Below, one piece after another: positions 9,459-21,748 of a stretch of 64,000 nt of DNA. Below the pieces are notes generated by a model. That model worked only from the letters and a program-made list of their open reading frames with translations. It ran no database searches and was not told the DNA's origin. Where the stretch lies: the NCBI GenBank assembly GCA_001600175.1, contig BCJC01000008.1, forward strand, positions 312,781 through 376,780. Reading direction: 5' to 3'. Both the position numbers and the translations under genes were made by a program. How positions within the stretch are numbered: position 1 is the first letter of the stretch; the number at the start of each line of letters is the position of its first letter. This stretch comes from Erythrobasidium yunnanense. Taxonomy: Eukaryota > Basidiomycota > Cystobasidiomycetes > Erythrobasidiales > Erythrobasidiaceae.

Positions 9459-10453
9459 ATGGCATCGACATCTGCTCTCGTTCTACGAAGACAACTCCAA
9501 TGTGTGTTCTGGCTTGCTGGCTGCTCGTATCCTGGCTGATCAGTCTGGCTCGTCCCGGCGTGTTAGCACTCCGTAAACACCCTGTCGATGGCTTCTCAGC
9601 TGGACTAGTGGACGATGATAACGTGTATGAATGGGATGTGAGTGTGCAATCTGGCGGGACGCTATATGCGAAACCCGGTGATCTACCGCGCGCGACATAA
9701 TAGCGTGGCAAGGTGTGATACAAGGCCAGAACTGATATATGCTTTGTTTCTATATCTACAGATCACTATCTTTGGGTGCGTAGGCTATATCAGAGCTGGA
9801 CTGTGCCCTGACTGACGCATAAATTGCCCTCCAAAAGGCCTATGGATACACTATAGTATGCTATAGACTCAATGAATAATGTAGATGCATTACTCATTAC
9901 TTCATCCACAGCGAGGGAGGCTTCCTCAAAGGCAGAATGACCTTTCCTCCCGAGTTTCCGCTGCGGCCGCCGACCTTCAAGGTACCTCTTGCTCTCTTTA
10001 GACACTCAAGGCGTAACCTTATTCCTGATGCAACCTATTCTCACAGTTTGTGACGCCAATGTGGCATCCAAACGGTTAGTTCTTCTGCAGTTCTTGCTAA
10101 TTTAGGCTGACTTATAATCGCAGTATATCCCGATGGAAAGCTATGCATATCTATACTACACGAGCCAGGTGTGGATCAGTACGGCTATGAAGATGCAGGC
10201 GAGCGCTGGCTCCCCGTCCATACCGTTGAGTCGATCGTGCGTTTCCTTCTTCTGTCTTCTGCTGTACCCATCCTGATTCGAGCATACCACTTGTGTCTAG
10301 ATTCTCTCTGTCATCTCTATGCTGTCAGCCGATACACCGGACACAAACTCACCCGCAAATGTCGATGCTGCAAAGCAAGTACGAGAAGACTTCCCGGCAT
10401 ACAAGAAGAAAGTGAGAAGGCTAGCGAGGCAAAGTGCAGAGGAAGCGTTCTAG
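9459..10453 (+). CDS. UBC7: Ubiquitin-conjugating enzyme E2, Ubc7/UBE2G type
   Basis: Eight exons give about 169 residues: 9459-9501, 9567-9637, 9762-9775, 9838-9855, 9912-9981, 10047-10074, 10124-10236, 10301-10453. The spliced protein reads LRKHPVDGFSAGLVDDDNVY, then [40 protein letters not shown] and HTVESIILSVISMLSADTPD. WHPN and the catalytic Cys in KLCISIL are intact. The acidic/aromatic stretch after the Cys (GVDQYGYEDAGERW) is the loop typical of Ubc7/UBE2G2. Ubc7 works with Cue1 and the Hrd1/Doa10 ligases in ER-associated degradation. Exons 3 and 4 are only 14 and 18 nt, but each is needed to restore the conserved IFGP and DTLYEGG residues. Confidence 0.93.
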
Positions 10454-10991
10454 GGATTGTCTAATTCGCACTCGGTGTCGACACACCAATAATACGATAG
10501 GACAGTACAGGAGATAGGCGGTTCTCCGAACCTCCTCTATCTCTTCGAACCCCCACCAAATCTAATGATATTGAACGAGTAGTAGTAAAACTTAGCATAC
10601 TCCCAGAACCCTCCAGAATCCCTTCACTATCTTCCTCCTCCCTCTTTCGTTACATCGTCGGTTCTTCTGCCTTTCTAGCATTTTAGGTCAATTTGGGTTT
10701 TAGCCTCGTTAGTACGTTCTTTACACTGCTGATGTATCAATACAAAGGCGTTGCAGCTGCAAGCCATTATGAGTGGGACCTGATAGCTCGAGTGGTAAGG
10801 GTTCAAGGGTAGCAGAACCTCATTGGCTGAGTCGAATCAATCATGTATGAATGACGTTTGTCGTGCTGGGCTTCGTACACGAGATCGGGTCTTTGGCGAA
10901 GACTTCGTTTGATGTCGTGAACCAGCAGACACCAGCAGACAAATAGGCCTTATACTTCTCAATCTGCCAAGTTGAACGTCATTTCCATCCG
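10454..10991. other. Intergenic region UBC7 / HTD2
   Basis: About 540 bp. It probably contains the 3' end of UBC7 and the promoter of HTD2. A tRNA A-box-like word occurs at about 10782-10795 but no cloverleaf forms. Nothing else supported. Confidence 0.5.
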
Positions 10992-12277
10992 ATGTGTGCC
11001 AGCATGCTTGCTGTCCGTTGCGACCCTTTTGCGTGCTCTTGTCAAAGGTCGCTCATGGATCCGCTCAATCTGATGGCAGCGAAACCGATAGCAGAAGCTT
11101 TCCTGAAGAGACTTGCCGGACGCGTTCAGAGCCGTACACAGGCGCTCGATGCGAATCAGCTCTGCAAATTGGCTGTAACGCTGGGCAGTCGTTCGCGGCC
11201 GGACGTCGCTGCTGAAGACATCCCGCCAGAAGGAACAAGTAGGATAGCATCTTGCTGGGTGGCTCTTTACTGATTGTTTCATGTAGATGTACCGCCTGGC
11301 TGGCACCTAGGTAGCTGCGAAGACCTGGCCGATGACTGAAGAGAGACCTGACGAAAGCTTGAGGAGCCAGTCTACTTCACGCCGTCTTTCCAGGAAGAAG
11401 CACTTGGATTTGATGGCAGCGACAAGAGCTTCAATCCAGATCCGCCCTTTACGCGTTCGTTCACGCCCTGCAACGGGGAAAGAAAGAAAGCCGAGCTGAC
11501 AGGTTATGATATCAAGGTCGAATGTGGGCTGGCGGACGTCTGAAATGGCATACTAACAATGGGCTCAAGATCGGACAGCGCGTCACAGAGCATACGAAGC
11601 TCTTCAAAGCTGATGCAAAGCGGAACAAGCTAGGCCATGAGATGATAGTAGCAGGCGCAGAGAAGCAGTACGAAACAGAAGATGGTATTGTACTTACCGA
11701 TCAGAGGTGCAGTCTCTTCCCAGCGCCAAGATGTTGTGAATTGCTTACGGATGTCGTATCTTTCGCAGGGAATGGGTCTTCCGTCCGGAGCTGGATCCAG
11801 AAGTCGAGAAAGCGAAGAGTCTACAAGATCATGCTGCTTCAGCCAAGCCGGCGAAGCAATATGAGACGAGCTCGCAAATCATAACTACTTCTCGCCATAA
11901 GCAGACGCCTATCTCACTTTTCCGCTTTTCAGCCTTGACATTCAACGGTAAGTAGTCCTTCACATAGCCTGAATATTCGGGCCTTGACGTGCATGCGCCT
12001 CGATTTAGCACACCAAATTCACTATTCCCTACCCTGGACCCAAGACATCGAAGGCCATAAAGACGTGGTAGTACACGCACCGCTCAACTTGGTTCTAATG
12101 CTCGAGTTATATCGCAAAGCTCACGGCGACACGAAGCCTCCGAGCTCTATGGAGTATCGAGCAGTCTCGCCCATTTACGCTCACGAGGACTATACGATCA
12201 ATCTTACGGACTCAGGCGAGATATGGTGCGAGAAAGGTGCAGAACAGCAATTATGCATGACGGGAAAGATACAATGA
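10992..12277 (+). CDS. HTD2: Mitochondrial 3-hydroxyacyl-thioester dehydratase, HTD2-like
   Basis: Six exons: 10992-11238, 11287-11310, 11371-11454, 11517-11706, 11769-11947, 12009-12277. The protein combines an N-terminal region with RRMWAGGRLKWH and a C-terminal MaoC/hot-dog half, FSALTFNAHQIHYSLPWT and GHKDVVVHAPLNLVLMLEL. This two-part arrangement is that of yeast Htd2, which dehydrates 3-hydroxyacyl-ACP in mitochondrial type II fatty acid synthesis, the pathway that supplies the lipoic acid precursor. The hydratase-type residues sit in HQIHYSLPW and VVHAPLN. The first 25 residues (MCASMLAVRCDPFACSCQRS) contain Arg and lack acidic residues up to RCD, compatible with a mitochondrial presequence. 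Exon 2 is only 24 nt. It is convergent with the esterase gene, 39 bp apart. Confidence 0.9.
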
Positions 12278-12316
12278 TGAATATGCGCACATGCTGGTTA
12301 TGCTATCATGCCGGGT

Positions 12317-13555
12317 CTATTTGACGAGATCTACGATAATTTGTCTAGCTTCTTTGACCTCCGGTATCCAAGTAGGAAGTAGAGGATAGACGTGAGGCAA
12401 TCCCCTACCTGTTATGAGGCGATTAGACACTCCAAGTTTCTCGAGCCTTACAGCCATCTGTCGTGTTCCAGGGTATAGAAGATCGGCCGTGCCATGTAGC
12501 ATAGTGATATCCACAGCTTTGAGCCGCTTCAACAAAGAATCGCTGGCGAAAAGAGGGCTTGCACGTCTGTTTCTTGTTTCGTCCGGTGACCCGGCCCACA
12601 GAACACCGCATTTCTTGAGTAGCCTGACAGACAGCCAGGGATCCTATGGATACCGACTGTCAGAGGCTTGCTCAAGAGACTAGCGTGAGGGAACTCACCA
12701 AGCGATCATGCTTCGCTACGTCCGGTGATGACAGCGTAACATCTAGCCAAGGTGCATTCCCGATATACTTCTGAGGTAGAAGCTCATCTGCACCTCTTTC
12801 GACCAGCTCCAGCATGAGGCTCATAGCGAGACCACCTCCGGCCGAGTCTCCCATCAGAATGAATTGCTCTGAAGTTCGACTATGTATCGTAGTTTCCTGT
12901 CTCGGCGCGCCATTACGCGTCTTCGTTCTCTTACTTCCTCGGAGCTCCTGCATGAGCGCTACTAGGACTTCCAGTGTGCTTTCTGCATTGACTTCAGCAT
13001 GCGGAGGTCGAGGATAGCAAGGCATCAAAATCCGGCAGCCAGTTTTCTGACAAAGGTCATAAAGGAAGGTGAAATGTGCAGGCATAGCTGTTGCTACATA
13101 AGCTCCGCCATGAAGATACAGCACGAAAGGTCGTTCGGGTAATGGCGTCGCATTGCCGGTCGTCTGCACTGGTTCGATGGAATAAAAGATCCAGGAGCCT
13201 GCTTGTGATCCGACCAAGTGCTGATATGCCTGCGTCTCTCTGAGATGCACATCGCTGGGCGGGACTGGCGGTTGCGGAGTTTCTTCTGATCGCTAGAAGA
13301 TCAAGAAAAGTCGCTTTTCGGCTCAGCAAGGTCACAGACTTTATGCTATTGCTGTGTAGTGCTGACCTGTCTGGAAGCTTGTAGAAGCTGTTGGCGGGTC
13401 AACCTTTCTAGCCGGTCTTTCGTGAAGAGAAAGCGGAGGAGGAAGATGAAGAAGCGCGCTGAATAGCTAATATTTGAGGGTGCTCTGTAAGCATTGAGGA
13501 AACCATTGACGGTCTTGCGACAAGAAAGCGAAAGGTACTCCAGAAGAGCGGACAT
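12317..13555 (-). CDS. Alpha/beta hydrolase, HSL-type esterase
   Basis: Three exons (13367-13555, 12699-13292, 12317-12643), all phase 0, give 369 residues. The oxyanion-hole motif appears as YLHGGAYV, the nucleophile elbow as GDSAGGGLAMSL, the acid as LHGTADLLYPG, and the catalytic His in GLPHVYPLLP. This is the hormone-sensitive-lipase family (HGG plus GDSAGG) that includes fungal steryl acetyl hydrolases and short-chain esterases. The N-terminal 50 residues contain a hydrophobic stretch (ARFFIFLLRFLF) that may anchor it to the ER or lipid-droplet membrane. Substrate unknown. The start is the ATG at 13555; no in-frame ATG lies just upstream. Confidence 0.87.
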
Positions 13556-14042
13556 CGCCAAATCGAAAGAAGCCGGTCAGAAGGTCATGACTGAGTTGCA
13601 GTTATAGCATTTCAAAATTCGTGCTAAATTAGGAGTAAGTACATGCACTCGTTGTGAAAAGCTGCTAAGGACTGCTACTTGCTAAAGGATACGTGGAACG
13701 ATAAAAGAATGCGATGCGTAACACAGATAATCTACAACAAGCAGGCGACACGAAGACAACTTCACTTTTAGTGCTTTTGGAGAAGGCTGTATTCTATTGG
13801 CTACATTCCACTGACCGAGACCAAACTAGAAAATGATGTTGCGAGATGCGTATTTTGCTTAGAAAAGATAAGGCTGCTGACGAGGAGATGGAGATGTAGA
13901 TGTAGAAGGAAGGAGAACGATATGCGCTTGCGTAATGAATGATGGGAATAAGAAAATGACGCGACTTTGCGAAGGTGCTAAGGAGAGCATCGAGCTCTTG
14001 CTGCATGTTTTATGCGAAGACTTTCTTGAGGAGGCTCAAAGT
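13556..14042. other. Intergenic region, esterase promoter / zinc-finger 3' end
   Basis: About 490 bp, visibly more AT-rich than the genes. It holds the upstream region of the esterase and the 3' end of the zinc-finger gene. No coding or RNA feature supported. Confidence 0.5.
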
Positions 14043-16414
14043 CTATTCTTCGGAAGAATCCGCTTTTGCTTTGTTTGAGAGGTTGGCCTGAGTAACGCGT
14101 TTGGTCCGGCCATCCTTTTTGTGTGTACGTTTCTGTTGTGGTAGCTACAATCAGTATAGTGCTCCGACCTAGGCAGTAGATCGGAGAATATGACGTACAT
14201 GCTGTGTAAGGTTGTCGCTTCGGGAGAAGAATCGACCACAGCCTGGCACGTCGCAGCCATAGGGTTTTTCCTGAGTGTGCGACCTGTCAAACAGTAAGAG
14301 ATCAGCAACCTTGCCCTTGTATCATCAGAACAGAAAGACATACCTCTCATGCCTTCTCTTGTGCTCCAGTCGCTTGAAGAGTCTGTCACATCCTTCGAAA
14401 TCGCAGGCATGCATCTTAGTATTCGGATTAACCACGACAGGCGGTACAGGTACTGATCTTCTCGTATTGAGCTGTTTGAGCGCAGGTGTAGTGCCTCTCC
14501 GCGTAGCTGCAGCAGCTGCCGCCAACGCAGTTTCTGCTCTCGCATCTTGAGATCCTTTGCCGCCTTCGCTATATTCCTCGTCATCGTCATCTTCAATGTC
14601 GACCTCTTCGTGCTCTTCTTCCTGATAGATGGTCCTGCCTGGAATGCTGTGAAGAAAATGACCTTCGATGCGAGAAGGCGCAACGGAGAGATAATTTGAA
14701 GATGCGGAAGAAGCACGAACGGGGAAGTATGGGTGAGAAGCGAAGCGTGGATGAGAAGCAAAGTAAGAAGCTTCTGAGCCTCTTCGACTAAGGTTGATCC
14801 GAGCAGCTCGGCCTAGAGGGGCTCTTGGACTGCTGTGCATATAGTGGATAGAGTTTACTCTGTGTGGCTCGAAGAAGGTTTGTGAAGTTGATGAAGTTGG
14901 CGAGAGATTGATGTTGCTGTTGTTCGATGTAGCGATACTTTCTTGAGAAAAGCCGTCATACGATTCAAGCGTGTCTTCCCTCACAAGAGGCAGCGGAGAT
15001 GCTGAGGGTGGAGACTGGTACTGTCAAACCAAGCAACAGTGTCAGCATGTTTCTTGATGACAAACCTCAAGGAAAGACGTACTTGGGAAGTAGTGACGGT
15101 CGGAAGAGGCTGAATATGTACGACCTGATGCGGAGGAGAAATGTATACCGGATCGACCACGGCTTCCCTGACAGGTGAGTACTCCATAGTAACATGTTGC
15201 TGCAGTTGCAGAGGCGAAGACGACAAGATGTGCGCGTCCGCGACGGTAGGTGACGAGAAAGTCGCTTGAACAGCCGTGATAGGAGGAGAGCATGCAGGTT
15301 GCTGGTTTGGATAAATGTCATCTTCGTATAGTGTAGACATACTATTGTTGTATGTGTGAGACGGAGGAGGAACGTAGATTCCGACATCGCTTTCGCTTGC
15401 TCTTCTGACAAGAGCTGCTGTTGGGGCATTGTACTCGAACGGCGCTTGTAGAGAGGGAGGCGCAGGCGGATAGAAAGATTGTCTAGGTGACATATTGTCC
15501 AAGAAAGGGTCTGAGACAAGTCCTAGACCGACGGTAGACGACTGCTGCGGAGGAGGAAAGTGGGAATGAATCTGAGGCTGATGATGCTGATGATGAGCTC
15601 CTGCGTCCAGAACCGTAGTCTGCATGAACTGATTCCGTTGAAACTGGTGATAGATCTGGTGCATCTCCAGGCTTGCATACTGTGAGAACTGCTTGCTGCA
15701 TCCTTCGACGCTGCAAGTGAAAATAGCTGCATGGCATCTTGCGACGTGATCTTTGACTAGATCCCTTCGGTCTGTCGCCCAGGAGCAGTCTGTGAAAGTG
15801 CACGCATATCGAGCGATAGAAGGAGTATGATGCTCGTACTGCTGTCCCTGAAGTTGGTAATGAGGGTGATGCTGGTCCGGAGCCTGCGACTGGACGGGGC
15901 TGCCGGGATGCAGAGCAAGTAGTCCAAGCCCTCTATTCGGAGTGAGGAATGCCTTCTGAAACAGCTGAGATGGCTGTTCCATCTCCGAAGCGAATGTAGA
16001 TACGGGGGAGACATCTGAGAAGTAGCCATAAGCCTCGTCGCTGGGCACAGAAGTCGAGCCAGACGCGGCGGTGTAGGCCGAGAAACTCGAGCTTGTCGAG
16101 CTACAAGTAGAGCCTCTTCGAAGTTGATCATCATTCAGACCTGAATGGTATGCGAGCATTGCGAGGTCCTGCGAGAATGTAGCGTCTGGGTCCGCTCCCG
16201 CTGCCAGGACATTCTTGCCTTGATTCTCCGGATGCAGCTGATACTGCGCAAAGTGACCATGATTCGCAGAGGATAGCGAGTAGTTACCGAAGGTGTTACT
16301 GCCATAAGGCTGCGACGACAGATGCTGACTGTCGTGCTGCTGCTGGAAATGCAGTCCATCGTCCGAGATGATGGTAGGCGAGATATTGGCAGGCTGGGAG
16401 TGAGGAGAGCACAT
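14043..16414 (-). CDS. C2H2 zinc-finger transcription factor
   Basis: Four exons (15083-16414, 14344-15020, 14199-14283, 14043-14132) give 727 residues. Two C-terminal fingers are canonical once spliced: [20 protein letters not shown], linker [10 protein letters not shown], then [19 protein letters not shown] joined to KRTH. The RLEHKRRH and SRSDNLTQH recognition helices resemble the paired fingers of Msn2/4 and other fungal stress or developmental regulators that read AGGGG-like sites. Two further Cys/His units lie mid-protein ([12 protein letters not shown] with H...H, and [19 protein letters not shown]). The rest is Ser/Gln/His/Pro-rich and disordered, with a [10 protein letters not shown] acidic patch suited to activation. 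Nuclear. The second finger only has correct H-x3-H spacing if the last acceptor is at 14133. Target genes unknown. Confidence 0.85.
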
Positions 16415-18304
16415 CTTGCTGGGAGATCCCAAGGAGGTATTATTTTGTAAAGGAGGTTTCCAAGCAGTTGGCAGATAGGGAGGGATGAAGAGAGAAGGAA
16501 AGAAAGGAGCAAGAATGCTGAAGAATGCAGAGATAGATGGAGATGACCGTTGAGAAGGGTCTCCCTGGCAATCTCACTAAGACGCGTCTCCCGGTAACTC
16601 CCTGCCCCGCTGATTGAAAATAGAGTTTATGCAGAGTGTCTCAGAGTCTGACTAATCTGGAGCAGGATAATTTGTCATGTCAGTAGCTGTCCTCCCATTA
16701 CAGCACTAATTATGGCCCACTCAAACTCACCTTCACCTTGACGACCGGAGTGGGCCGAGACCGACGACCGTTGGAGAATTTGCCACCCAACGCGCACAGC
16801 AGGATTCTGCCAGGAACGAAGAGACTTGGCAGGAGGTACAGTGGAGATGACTAGCAACGCGTCGAGTGTACCTCTTGCTTGCAAGAGGATGATGAAGATG
16901 GTGAAGAGAGATGAAGGAGAAGGAAGAGCGAAGTGAGGTTGGAAGAGGTGAAATATAGTAATGACTGCAAGTTGTCCTGGACCTCCATCATGCAGTCACA
17001 GACATCCCAGCAGCTGCCCTGCCCTGCCCTGCCTGCCAAAAAGGTCAGAGCTGACCAATTTCAGCTGCAATCCGTTCCCCCCATCCTCATTTCACGCTCA
17101 ACCTCAGGACATGCCCAGCTCGTCTATCTCCTGCATATACATCTTGCTCTTTTCGTTCGTTCTTCGATCGTGGCCATGCCGGACTGGCCCTTCTTGCCCA
17201 GGCCAGGCAAGGCAATGACAAATTACGATCTGGACCAAGCGTGTCTGGCCGAGAATGGTGATCACCTGACAAAGACTCACCACCTTCTGTCATTCAACAA
17301 TGACGCTGTGCTTATCGCACCATCGCCTGAGCCAAATGTGCATGTGCATAGCTAGGCACTGCGAATCAAGGTCGATGACTAGGAAAAGCATCAGCGCATA
17401 GGTCTTTCAATCCTCTGATAATGATTGCCCGTACCTTTCTTCTGAACGGGTTGCGAAAGCTTCGTCATTTCCCTAGAGTCTTCGAGTGCAGGAAAGGCTT
17501 GATCATACCGTTCCAGGCGGCGCCTTGCAAGCTCTAGTAGCTTAACATCTTCCTTCTCATGTTAGATGCACACTTCCACCTGTAGATTAGTGCCCGGCAG
17601 CCTTGTTGTGTGTTTTTTTGGAAAATCTGCTTCTACACGATACACCAACAGAGCTCAGCACACTCTACAAATCCCGTCAGACATCAGCTCCCATGTCCTT
17701 CTGACTTCAGTTCCTTTGGGAGGTGCTTGGGGCAGCCTATCAGTGCGCGAATGCCAAGTTGCCAGACGTCAGAGGGCATCAACGATTATCCGGCTACGTT
17801 CGGGGAAGATGATATGGTCGAGGGATCGCACAGATGATGGCAGCATTTGGGCATTGTAATTGCCCGACCTGTAGTTGAGCGAGGGCTCATACAGCCAACC
17901 TGGTAGGCGTAGAATAACAAGCAGGAGAGTCGAGCTGCTCGAAGACAGGCAGAGGGCAGATGTACCTGTGTAGATATCTGGTATTGTCGGTTCAGCTCGT
18001 TCATGCGACATAGGGGCAAGACCTGCGACTCGCCTGTGCTTCAGATAGCTGTACCTTTGTTGACTTTATACTCCTATCTTGGATACGCTGTCAAGTGTCA
18101 ATAACAGAAGCGCTGGCTATCTTGACCGTAACCCTTCGGACTCTGAGAACGCTGTCTGCTTGCGCCGTCTCATCTTCAGCACACCACAAGGTCTACCATA
18201 CCAGCTCCAGTGGCAGACGGACATCCATACGACATTCTGGGAGGACTTGAAGCTCTGCGACCACCGTCTAGGCTGCCGGATTCTGCAAGACTGCGACGGA
18301 GACG
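16415..18304. other. Long divergent intergenic region, zinc-finger gene / VPS34
   Basis: The longest gene-free stretch here, about 1.9 kb. It contains a short CCCTG direct repeat near 17015-17034, a T7 run near 17613 and several short open frames (the longest 16933-17355, 140 codons) with no recognisable domain. Long upstream regions are common for fungal regulators, so it most likely holds the zinc-finger gene's promoter and leader. I see no conserved RNA. Confidence 0.5.
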
Positions 18305-21300
18305 ATGGACTCGAGAGAACGGGACCACAGCTTGACCATCGCAAAAAGCTGTGATTTAGACCTTCCAGTAACAGTTAAGATGTGCGTTGCGCATTCCCTA
18401 GCATTTCATCTCGCTAGATTGTGGTATTGAAGCGGACGCAAGAGAGCTGACATGCACTCGGCCTCTCTGTTTCGCAGAGACGCTTTTGAAGGCAAAAGAC
18501 GCAAGAAACCACTTTCTCAGCTGCTACAAGATCCTAAGGCTCGTTTCGCCGGCGTGCAGCAAGAGTGAGCGGTCCCCTCAAACGGTCCTGGCTTGCCGAG
18601 TGTACCCGTTTGCTGAGCTGCTTCTGTGCTTCGTTGCGCCTCTTCCTTCCTCGTATAGCTTACCGTCTGATCTATACATCATATGCCAGCTTTGGGCAGA
18701 CAATAAACCGCTTACCATACCCTTCCGGACCGCGTCCAAGGCTTTCAAGGATCGATATGTGTAGGTTCACTCAGTTGTAAAGCTATTCCTTCAACCATAG
18801 CTGAAGTCGTCCCTGCCTGCCGTCGCAGCTGGAACGAGACGATCACCCTCCCCATCCGATACAAAGATCTTCCCATATCCTCCCAGATTATCTTTACAGT
18901 CTATGACTATGCCGGACCGCCAGCAGCTACTTCTGCTGTCCCTGTCGGCGGCACTACACTTCGTCTTTTTGGGAAGAAATGTACGCTGAAGAAGGGGAAG
19001 CAGAGAATGCATCTCTGGCCCGATAAGGAGGCGGATGCGCACAATGATAGTTCTACACCGAGTAAAATACCTGGAGAAGAGAAAGATGAGCGGGGCAGGC
19101 TGGAAAAGGTAAGCTGATTCCGCCCAGAGATGTTGAGGCCTTACTGACGGTATTGCATATCGGTCAGATAATGGAGAAGCAGAAGCGGAAAGATATACCG
19201 ACCATCGACTGGCTCGACAAGCTTGCCTTTAGACAGATAGAGCGAATCCACACAGTAAGCCTCCATCCTGCTCGCCTACAAACTGTTCAGTAGCTGACTT
19301 CCTACGCGACGAAGGAGGAGTCTGCAAAATCCGACAAACTATATCTTTACGTTGATCTACCGCGCTTCGACATACCGGTGGTATTCGGCGAGGTAGAGTT
19401 CCCCTTACCCTCCCTGCCCGTTCTCGTAACATCTGCATCAACAGCAGCCGCGCCTTCAGCAGTAGCCACTACACCGGCCACTGCTACTGTTCTATCCCAC
19501 ATCGATTCTGGTCTGTTCAGCATTGTAGATCCGGAAATTGCAAGGGACAATCCGGTAGAAGAGAAACATCTAAGACTGGTCAGAAGTCATCGAAGTGGAC
19601 CGCTGGATAGGGAGATGAAACCGAATGCAGCTACCCGGGATGAGCTGAATGTACGTCGAAATCGGCTTACGCAGTACACATTTACTGACTCTGCATGCAC
19701 TCTGCCCTCAGGCCATTCTCGAGTATCCTCCTACTCAAGCACTAAATTCAGCAGAATCGAACCTGTTATGGCAGTTCCGCTTCTATCTGACACGAGACAA
19801 GCGAGCCTTGACGAAGTTCCTCAAGTCCGTCCGCTGGTCCGACCGAGACGAAGTAAAGCAAGCTGTCGAAGTTCTTCTACCGCTCTGGAGTGAGATAGAG
19901 ATCGGAGATGCGCTAGAACTATTGGGACCAGGCGATGCTTTCCGAGATAGACGAGTCCGAGGCTATGCCGTCAAGCAGATATCAAGGGCAGACGACGAAG
20001 AACTCATTTTATACTTACTGCAACTCGTTCAAGCTCTCAAATTTGAGCCTTCTCACCCCTCTTCCCCGCCTACAACCGTCACGTCTAGAGGCAGTTCAAG
20101 GAGAGAACAAGCAGCGGCCGCCAAACTTAGCCATATAGCAAATCTACAGACGTTGGAAGACTTCTTGATAGATAGAGCTGTCAAGAACCCAGTCCTTGGT
20201 AATAACTTCCATTGGTACCTCATGGTAGAAGTGGAAGATAAAGCGAATGGAAAGATGTTTGGCAAAGTTGCGTACAAGTTCATGATGAAGATTGCAGAAG
20301 TACGTCGGTCGTAATATGACAAGGGATCTCGGCTGATGTGCTGTATGAGCAGCAAGAGGCAGGCGCCGAACGTCGGGACACCTTACGCCGTCAAGGCGAA
20401 TTTGTAGTGGCTATCACCAAACTAGCTCGAGAACTACGCACATCGAAAGATGCGCGTCCGAAGAAGATCGAAAAGCTCAAAGCTGCAATAAGCGATCCGA
20501 AAATAAAACTTGGCACGCTACCTGCACCTGTTCCACTACCGCTCGACGCTCGTTTGTCGATCACTGGGATCGATGCCGAGCATTCTTCGGTTTTCAAATC
20601 GAATCTGTATCCATTGAAGCTGCAGCTGACCTGCTCGGATGGGACCCAATTCCCTCTAATTTTCAAGAATGGCGATGATTTACGACAGGATCAGCTCGTC
20701 ATTCAGCTCTTCACGCTCATGGACAGACTGTTACGGAAGGAGAACTTGGATCTGAAGATGACACCATACAAAGTTCTAGCTACCGGAGCTGTCGACGGAA
20801 TGGTCCAATTCGTTCCGAGCAAGACCTTGGGTGCGATCTCGAGCGAGTATGGAGGAAGTTTGCTCAACTATATGAGGGAAAGTCATCCGGACGAGAACAG
20901 CTCTTCTACATATGGGGTGGCCCCCGCTGTATTGGACACATTCATCAGGAGTTGCGGTAAGCGCTTTGCTTGGAGAAACAGCCATGCGATAAGCGCTGAT
21001 TGTTTGTGCATAGCGGGCTACTGTGTGGTCACGTACTTGCTTGGAGTGGGTGACAGACACCTCGACAACTTGCTTCTCTCGCCAGATGGCCATTTCTTCC
21101 ACGGTCAGGGCGTTTCGACCTTAGCGCATGCAAAGTAGCTAATAAACGTGCGCTTATAGTCGACTTCGGCTACATTCTTGGCCGCGATCCCAAGCCCTTC
21201 CCTCCGGCCGTCAAAGTCTGCAAAGAGATGGTAGACGCGATGGGCGGAATGCAGTCCCCCCACTATCTACGCTTCAAGAGTCTCTGCTATACAGCCTTTA

Positions 21301-21542
21301 TCGGACTCCGAAAGAATGCAAACCTGATCATCAACTTGATCTCGCTCATGATCGATGCGAATATCCCAGATATAAAGCTTGAGCCGGACAAGGCTGTTCA
21401 GAAAGTCCAGGATAACTTCAGATTGGACTTGGTGGAGGAGGAAGATGCTATCAAACACTTTGAGAACATGCTCAACGAAACATCGACTTGGTCGACGATG
21501 CTTGATAGGATACATGCAGCTGCGCAGTACTGGAGGACATAG
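18305..21542 (+). CDS. VPS34: Class III phosphatidylinositol 3-kinase Vps34
   Basis: Ten exons (18305-18381, 18478-18564, 18659-18760, 18829-19108, 19168-19254, 19294-19650, 19712-20299, 20353-20956, 21014-21103, 21160-21542) give 884 residues, the usual Vps34 length. It opens MDSRERDHSLTIAKSCDLDL, as orthologues do. The C2 domain includes DLYIICQLWADNKPL and NETITLPIRYKDLP. The helical (PIK accessory) domain includes NLLWQFRFYLTRDKRALTKF. The kinase domain carries the catalytic loop GVGDRHLDNLLL, the activation loop VDFGYILGRDPKPFPP and a C-terminal helix ending AAAQYW. It makes PI3P for endosomal sorting and autophagy, in complex with Vps15 and Vps30. All catalytic residues are present. Convergent with the P450 gene. 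Confidence 0.96.
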
Positions 21543-21748
21543 AAGAGAAGCTATGTAGAAGGTAGATCTGCCTGTATACGTCTCCGATCCATTCTGCTAG
21601 CATGTTGTTGACATATCTGGGTACGACCGCAAACTTCGCCCTTTCCGCAGACTTAGACACAGTCTAGCATTGTTTGTATGTACCAGTCATCACTGCGTAT
21701 TACGTATATGCATCCATATCGTCATCCCCCGACCTGTGCCGGCCTGCT

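Noticed and set aside
10776-10850. tRNA-like word: an A-box-like TAGCTCGAGTGGTA followed by a weak B-box-like GAGTCGAATCA
   Set aside because: The D, anticodon and acceptor stems do not pair, so no cloverleaf can be drawn; read as chance similarity.
10959-11306. 115-codon minus-strand frame at the HTD2 start
   Set aside because: It is antisense to HTD2 exon 1 and has no family resemblance.
16933-17355. 140-codon plus-strand frame in the long intergenic region
   Set aside because: No recognisable domain, composition unlike the neighbouring genes, and no splice or promoter signals; recorded only as part of the intergenic region.
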